Shown here in pieces: positions 60,399 to 64,000 of a stretch of 64,000 bases of DNA. This DNA comes from Marinirhabdus sp963799365 (lineage in GTDB: Bacteria > Bacteroidota > Bacteroidia > Flavobacteriales > Flavobacteriaceae): NCBI GenBank assembly GCA_963799365.1, contig CAWCWV010000017.1, forward strand, positions 682,001 to 746,000, given 5' to 3'. Made by a program: the position numbers and the translations under genes. The notes beneath the pieces were generated by a model that did no database searches, was not told where the DNA came from, and worked only from the letters and a program-made list of their open reading frames with translations. How positions within the stretch are numbered: the first letter of the stretch is position 1; each line of letters starts with the position of its first letter.

Positions 60399-62879
60399 TT
60401 AAAACGAAAACCCAAAAACACCGGTCACCCCAAATTTTCTAGCCTCGGGATTGTCCAGATAATTTCCACGGAAGTTAAAATCTAGTCGGAAAATTTTAAA
60501 GATATTTCCTATTCCTACGCTATACTCATAATAAATGTCATTAGGAGCTTGTAATAAAAGACCATTTGGCGCATTCAACGCGATGTTTTCATCTGAGATT
60601 TGACCATAAACAGCTCTGAAGCCTACGACTTCTCTTAAATCCAACTCACGTAACAATGGGATTCTGGAGAAAATTCTTCCGCCAAAATTGTGCTGTAAAT
60701 GCAATGAAGCATAGGTATCACTTACAAATTCGTAAAAGTCTAAGTTGCTGAATGTGTTATACAGGCTAAAAAGTGTTTGATTTCCTGGAACTGGGCTTAA
60801 CAAACCAAGAGGTACAGGATCGAAAATTGTACCTGCTTCAACGGTTGTAAAAAGACGGCCAATACCTCCTATATTCCAAGGTTTACTGTACAATACCTGT
60901 AGTTTTGAATATTCAAAATCTCCACTTAAAATATCTTTTATTCCGTAGGTATACCCTAAATAATAGTTTGCAAAATCACCATCATTTATAATAGTTCTTT
61001 CTACTCCATATCCAGAAGTTTGACGACCAGGTGTATAAAAAAGTCCTAATTCTATTTCTGGCTGCGAAATTTGAGATTGAATAGTTCCATCCTCGTCAAA
61101 ATAATCCAAACTAAAGGTCTCAGTTGCAGACTGCAAGGTTCGATAAGAACCTGTAATACGCGCATTAAAATTCTTTGCAGGCTCAAAAGAAAACCCGGCT
61201 GTAGTTAAATTTACTCGTGTTAATTTATCATTTGCTCCAACAGTAATTAATGCAGAAGAAGCGAGACTTCTACCTAAAACATCATTGCTGGTGGTTAAAC
61301 TCGACCCTGTTTGTTCTGTGTCCTTACGATTTCCTCCAAAAATGGTCAATCTACTTTTTCGATCTAGAAGCCACTTTGCCGATAGTCCGTATTTAAAACG
61401 TTCGTCCCTAAAACCGTAGGCTCCAAAAACTTCCAGTCGCCAAGGATCATTCTGGCTAAAATAGGTTCTCCCTCCCAAACGTATGCGCAGTCCTTCTGCT
61501 TCATTAAAACCAAATATTGAAAATATAGGACCCACATCTATAGGGCTTACCTCATAATATCCAGATGCAAGAGTTGCGCCAAGCTTGTAAAATGTTTGAA
61601 AACGAGGAACTGTTTTTAACGTATCTAACATTTTATAGACCCCTTTTTCATCTTTATTGAGCTCTTCCATCCGTTTTTCGGCCCAGAACTCGTCTGGGCG
61701 ATTGTAGATTTCTTCCTTATAAGGATCTACCTGTTCGCCATAAAAACTTTTATCTTTTGGAATATCGAATGAATAATTATCAAATAAAGTAGTTCTCCTG
61801 CCGTAGACACCTTGTGCTTCTTCTTTTTTTCTGAAACTAAAATCACTTAAAAAATAATCTCTGGTAATCAGAAAAATGGAATCATTAAGTACATCAAACT
61901 CCTGTTCGATATATACTTCTCGCACCCAGTTAAGATTGGCACTTTTAGATGCTTGAAGATTAATCTCCTTGATGGCAAATGTGGTGTCATTAACCCAAAA
62001 ATCGCCCTTAAAAGTAAGTTCGCCCTTACGCCGCGGATAATAGACAATATTGTAGCACCATTTATTATCACGATATGCACTATCTAGTAGCACGTAGTTG
62101 TACACGTCAATTCCAGTTGTGGACAATGGACTGGTGAAGGCTTTATCAAAAAATTTCAGGTAGTTGTCATACACATCATACTCTTTGTATAAATCCTTTA
62201 CAAAAGCAATGAGTGTTTGGTTGTTTTCAAATCCGCTATTTTTATTTCCTTCTAGGATTTCTTTCTCTTCATTCAGCAAATTATCGCCATATACTTTTGA
62301 AATCGCTTCATTAATGAAAATAGGCAGGTAGCTATTTCCAGTGACATTGGAGGTATCTATCTGATCCCAGATAAATTCCATCCCTTTAAAAATCTTACTT
62401 TTAATTAATGTAGAATCTATTGTATTAAGGTCAAATTCTAGCTTTTCGTATTTGTCGTAGCTATATTGATTAAACTTTTTTACACCATTTTCACGGCGGT
62501 TTTCCCAAATTTTACGAAGAATAGCGAGTGCTGGATTATCTTTTTTAGAAGTTTTTCCGCTGAAAATTACTACTTCATCGAGTGCTGAAGCTTCTTCAGC
62601 TAAAACCACATCCATTTTGTAGGTTGTCTTACCCTCTAAGGAAACTTCCTTAGTTTCATAACCAATAAATGAAAAAATTACCGCATCATAGGTATCGTCA
62701 CTCTCTAAGTAAAATCGGCCGTCTTCATTAGTTATGGTACCTACATTACTATCCTTAAATATAACGTTGGCAAAAGCAACTGTCACTCCCGACGGATCTG
62801 TCACTACACCGCTTACTTTAGTTTGCGCGAATGTTATACTGGTTACTAATAAAAAAGAGAGAAAATATAAGTGCTTCAT
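60399..62879 (-). CDS. DUF5686 outer membrane protein with carboxypeptidase-regulatory domain
   Basis: 826 residues. Signal peptide to about 18 (ITFAQ). CarboxypepD_reg-like domain at about 20-100 (VSGVVTDPSGVTVAFANVIF; SFIGYETKEVSLEGK). The rest is the DUF5686 body, with KFNQYSYDKYEKLEFDLN at about 140 and a C-terminal barrel ending KFGVTGVFGFSF, a classic outer membrane C-terminus with final Phe. Transcribed alone. Function unknown; expected in the outer membrane. Confidence 0.92.
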   Translation of the reverse strand: MKHLYFLSFLLVTSITFAQTKVSGVVTDPSGVTVAFANVIFKDSNVGTITNEDGRFYLESDDTYDAVIFSFIGYETKEVSLEGKTTYKMDVVLAEEASALDEVVIFSGKTSKKDNPALAILRKIWENRRENGVKKFNQYSYDKYEKLEFDLNTIDSTLIKSKIFKGMEFIWDQIDTSNVTGNSYLPIFINEAISKVYGDNLLNEEKEILEGNKNSGFENNQTLIAFVKDLYKEYDVYDNYLKFFDKAFTSPLSTTGIDVYNYVLLDSAYRDNKWCYNIVYYPRRKGELTFKGDFWVNDTTFAIKEINLQASKSANLNWVREVYIEQEFDVLNDSIFLITRDYFLSDFSFRKKEEAQGVYGRRTTLFDNYSFDIPKDKSFYGEQVDPYKEEIYNRPDEFWAEKRMEELNKDEKGVYKMLDTLKTVPRFQTFYKLGATLASGYYEVSPIDVGPIFSIFGFNEAEGLRIRLGGRTYFSQNDPWRLEVFGAYGFRDERFKYGLSAKWLLDRKSRLTIFGGNRKDTEQTGSSLTTSNDVLGRSLASSALITVGANDKLTRVNLTTAGFSFEPAKNFNARITGSYRTLQSATETFSLDYFDEDGTIQSQISQPEIELGLFYTPGRQTSGYGVERTIINDGDFANYYLGYTYGIKDILSGDFEYSKLQVLYSKPWNIGGIGRLFTTVEAGTIFDPVPLGLLSPVPGNQTLFSLYNTFSNLDFYEFVSDTYASLHLQHNFGGRIFSRIPLLRELDLREVVGFRAVYGQISDENIALNAPNGLLLQAPNDIYYEYSVGIGNIFKIFRLDFNFRGNYLDNPEARKFGVTGVFGFSF

Positions 62880-63067
62880 GAAAAGATTAAGGCTAAAATT
62901 TGTTCAAAAAATATTACAAATTTTGAACCAACAAAGAACGTATAATTTGAAGTGTTAGCAACTTAAAATATTCTTAAAAAGCCCTTAAGGGCAAATCACA
63001 AAAAAATAAATTGCAAATTCAGCCCCCAACCCCCTAAAGGTGGCTTTGAGTGGATTTGGAATTTGAG

Positions 63068-63100
63068 TCCCCTAAGCCTGCGGCATCTCCACAGAGGGGA
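63068..63100. repeat. Hairpin downstream of pdhB
   Basis: TCCCCT (63068-63073) pairs with AGGGGA (63095-63100). Just before it, 63020-63060 is rich in CCCCCAACCCCC and AAGGTGG words like other intergenic repeats in this window. Confidence 0.4.
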
Positions 63101-63109
63101 GAATATTAA

Positions 63110-64000
63110 TTAATCTTTATAAAGTACCTTTTTCACTGCTTTAATCACATCCTCACTATTAGGCAACCATTCTTTAAATAGTGCAGGAGAGTATGGCGCA
63201 GGTGTGTCGGCAGTATTTATTTTTACGATGGGTGCATCAAGATAGTCAAACACCTGGCTTTGCACCTGGTAGGTAATTTCGGTAGCTACGTTTCCAAACG
63301 GCCAGGCTTCTTCGAGAATTACCAATCTATTTGTTTTCTTAACCGATTCCATAATGGAATTGTGATCCATGGGTCGTACCGTTCGCAAATCGATAATTTC
63401 GCATTCTATACCTTCTTTTGCTAGCACCTCTGCAGCTTTGTAGGCTTCTTTAATTATTTTTCCAAAGGATACAATGGTTACATCGGTTCCTTTTCTTTTA
63501 ATTTCAGCAACTCCTAAAGGGATTAAGTATTCTCCTTCTGGAACTTCTCCTTTATCACCATACATTTGCTCGCTTTCCATAAAAATTACTGGATCATCAT
63601 CGCGTATGGCACTTTTAAGCAATCCTTTGGCGTCTGCCGGATTACTAGGAACTACAACTTTTAAACCTGGTGTATTGGCAAACCAACTCTCAAAAGCCTG
63701 TGAGTGTGTTGCCGCCAATTGTCCTGCACTAGCAGTTGGCCCCCGAAATACAATAGGACATTTAAGCTGCCCACCGCTCATCTGGCGGATTTTTGCAGCG
63801 TTATTAATAATCTGGTCAATCCCAACAAGTGAGAAGTTGAAAGTCATAAATTCTACAATAGGACGATTCCCTTTCATTGTGGAACCAATAGCTACGCCGG
63901 CAAAACCAAGTTCAGAAATTGGGGTATCTATCACACGTTTGGCCCCAAATTCGTCTAGCATTCCTTTACTTGCTTTGTAAGCTCCGTTATATTCGGCCAC
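63110..64000 (-). CDS. pdhB: Pyruvate dehydrogenase E1 beta subunit (5' end outside window)
   Basis: About 296 residues are present; the true N-terminus, which in relatives has about 30 more residues ending in an EEV...EYNGAYK stretch, lies past the right edge. The first visible codon pair near 63999 is GTG read inside that stretch, not the start. Marks: DTPISELGFAGVAIGSTMKG (about 22), GRPTASAGQLAATHSQ-like FRGPTASAGQLAATHSQ (about 86), and the C-terminal RLVILEEAWPFGNVATEI. Partner of E1 alpha in the ThDP-dependent pyruvate decarboxylation complex. Confidence 0.93.
   Translation of the reverse strand: MAEYNGAYKASKGMLDEFGAKRVIDTPISELGFAGVAIGSTMKGNRPIVEFMTFNFSLVGIDQIINNAAKIRQMSGGQLKCPIVFRGPTASAGQLAATHSQAFESWFANTPGLKVVVPSNPADAKGLLKSAIRDDDPVIFMESEQMYGDKGEVPEGEYLIPLGVAEIKRKGTDVTIVSFGKIIKEAYKAAEVLAKEGIECEIIDLRTVRPMDHNSIMESVKKTNRLVILEEAWPFGNVATEITYQVQSQVFDYLDAPIVKINTADTPAPYSPALFKEWLPNSEDVIKAVKKVLYKD

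Noticed and set aside
1..64000. CRISPR arrays, tRNA/rRNA genes, transposases, phage genes
   Set aside because: Looked for and not seen. The repeats found are hairpins and cassette arms, not regularly spaced arrays.

Overview
The window is AT-rich (roughly two-thirds A+T) and reads as a chromosomal segment of a marine-type Bacteroidetes, most likely a member of Flavobacteriaceae. Grounds: secreted proteins with type IX secretion (T9SS) C-terminal sorting domains, two GLPGLI-family proteins, CarboxypepD_reg/outer-membrane barrel proteins, DUF4136, DUF4230, DUF5522 and DUF5686 proteins, a fused 2-oxo acid dehydrogenase E1 alpha/beta, and promoters of the Bacteroidetes TTTG-N19-21-TAnnTTTG type. 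No rRNA, tRNA, CRISPR array or transposase was seen.

Layout. 1-6.9 kb: end of a secreted terpenoid-cyclase-fold protein, a di-haem cytochrome lipoprotein, two small LTxxQ-like exported proteins, then hemL, a glucosaminidase/LysM lipoprotein and a D-cysteine-desulfhydrase-like PLP enzyme. 7.1-13.0 kb: six tandem secreted paralogues that are a duplicated three-gene unit (A1 B1 C1 / A2 B2 C2), followed by a large T9SS protein; the right part of this array has several frameshifts. 16.4-21 kb: small housekeeping genes, a GxxExxY gene between two palindromes, hutU, a DUF4136 lipoprotein, a 50-residue Pmp3/YqaE membrane protein and an acidic lipoprotein. 21.0-39.9 kb: one long minus-strand phenylacetate catabolic operon (paaR-E-A-B-C-D-G-H-I-metallopeptidase-J-Z-F-Y) that ends with 2-oxo acid dehydrogenase E2 and E1. 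40-42.2 kb: aromatic amino acid hydroxylase and a rhodanese. 42.3-49.9 kb: a T9SS protein, DUF4230, an outer membrane barrel protein and two GLPGLI proteins. 50-59.3 kb: deoxynucleoside kinase, ppk1, an App1-type phosphatase, a MgtC/DUF4010 membrane protein, the membrane pyrophosphatase hppA and soluble ppa. 59.7-64 kb: SYLF protein, DUF5686 protein and the start-less pdhB.

How the genes work together. The paa operon has the epoxidase (paaABCDE), isomerase (paaG), ring-opening enzyme (paaZ), beta-oxidation enzymes (paaF-like, paaH, paaJ), thioesterase (paaI) and paaY, under a TetR regulator (paaR) whose likely operator sits inside a perfect Bacteroidetes promoter. It has no paaK. The E1 and E2 genes at its end could supply phenylacetyl-CoA directly from phenylpyruvate (inference). 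The divergently placed aromatic amino acid hydroxylase is the other fate of phenylalanine.

Most unusual feature. Nearly every gap in the paa operon holds a hairpin or a small gene cassette. Six cassettes of about 420-500 bp (four for four-helix-bundle proteins of the 23S rRNA intervening-sequence family, one for a GIY-YIG protein, and one GxxExxY just outside the operon) are each bounded by their own inverted or palindromic repeats. The arms match within a cassette but differ between cassettes. A separate dispersed repeat (five copies) has a conserved second stem and a first stem whose sequence differs in every copy while pairing is kept. The arrangement recalls rRNA intervening sequences moved into mRNA.

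Data caution: at least six single-base frameshifts are visible (about 11.93, 12.59, 12.66, 15.65, 22.78 and 36.6 kb). One interrupts a metabolic enzyme, so some may be assembly errors.
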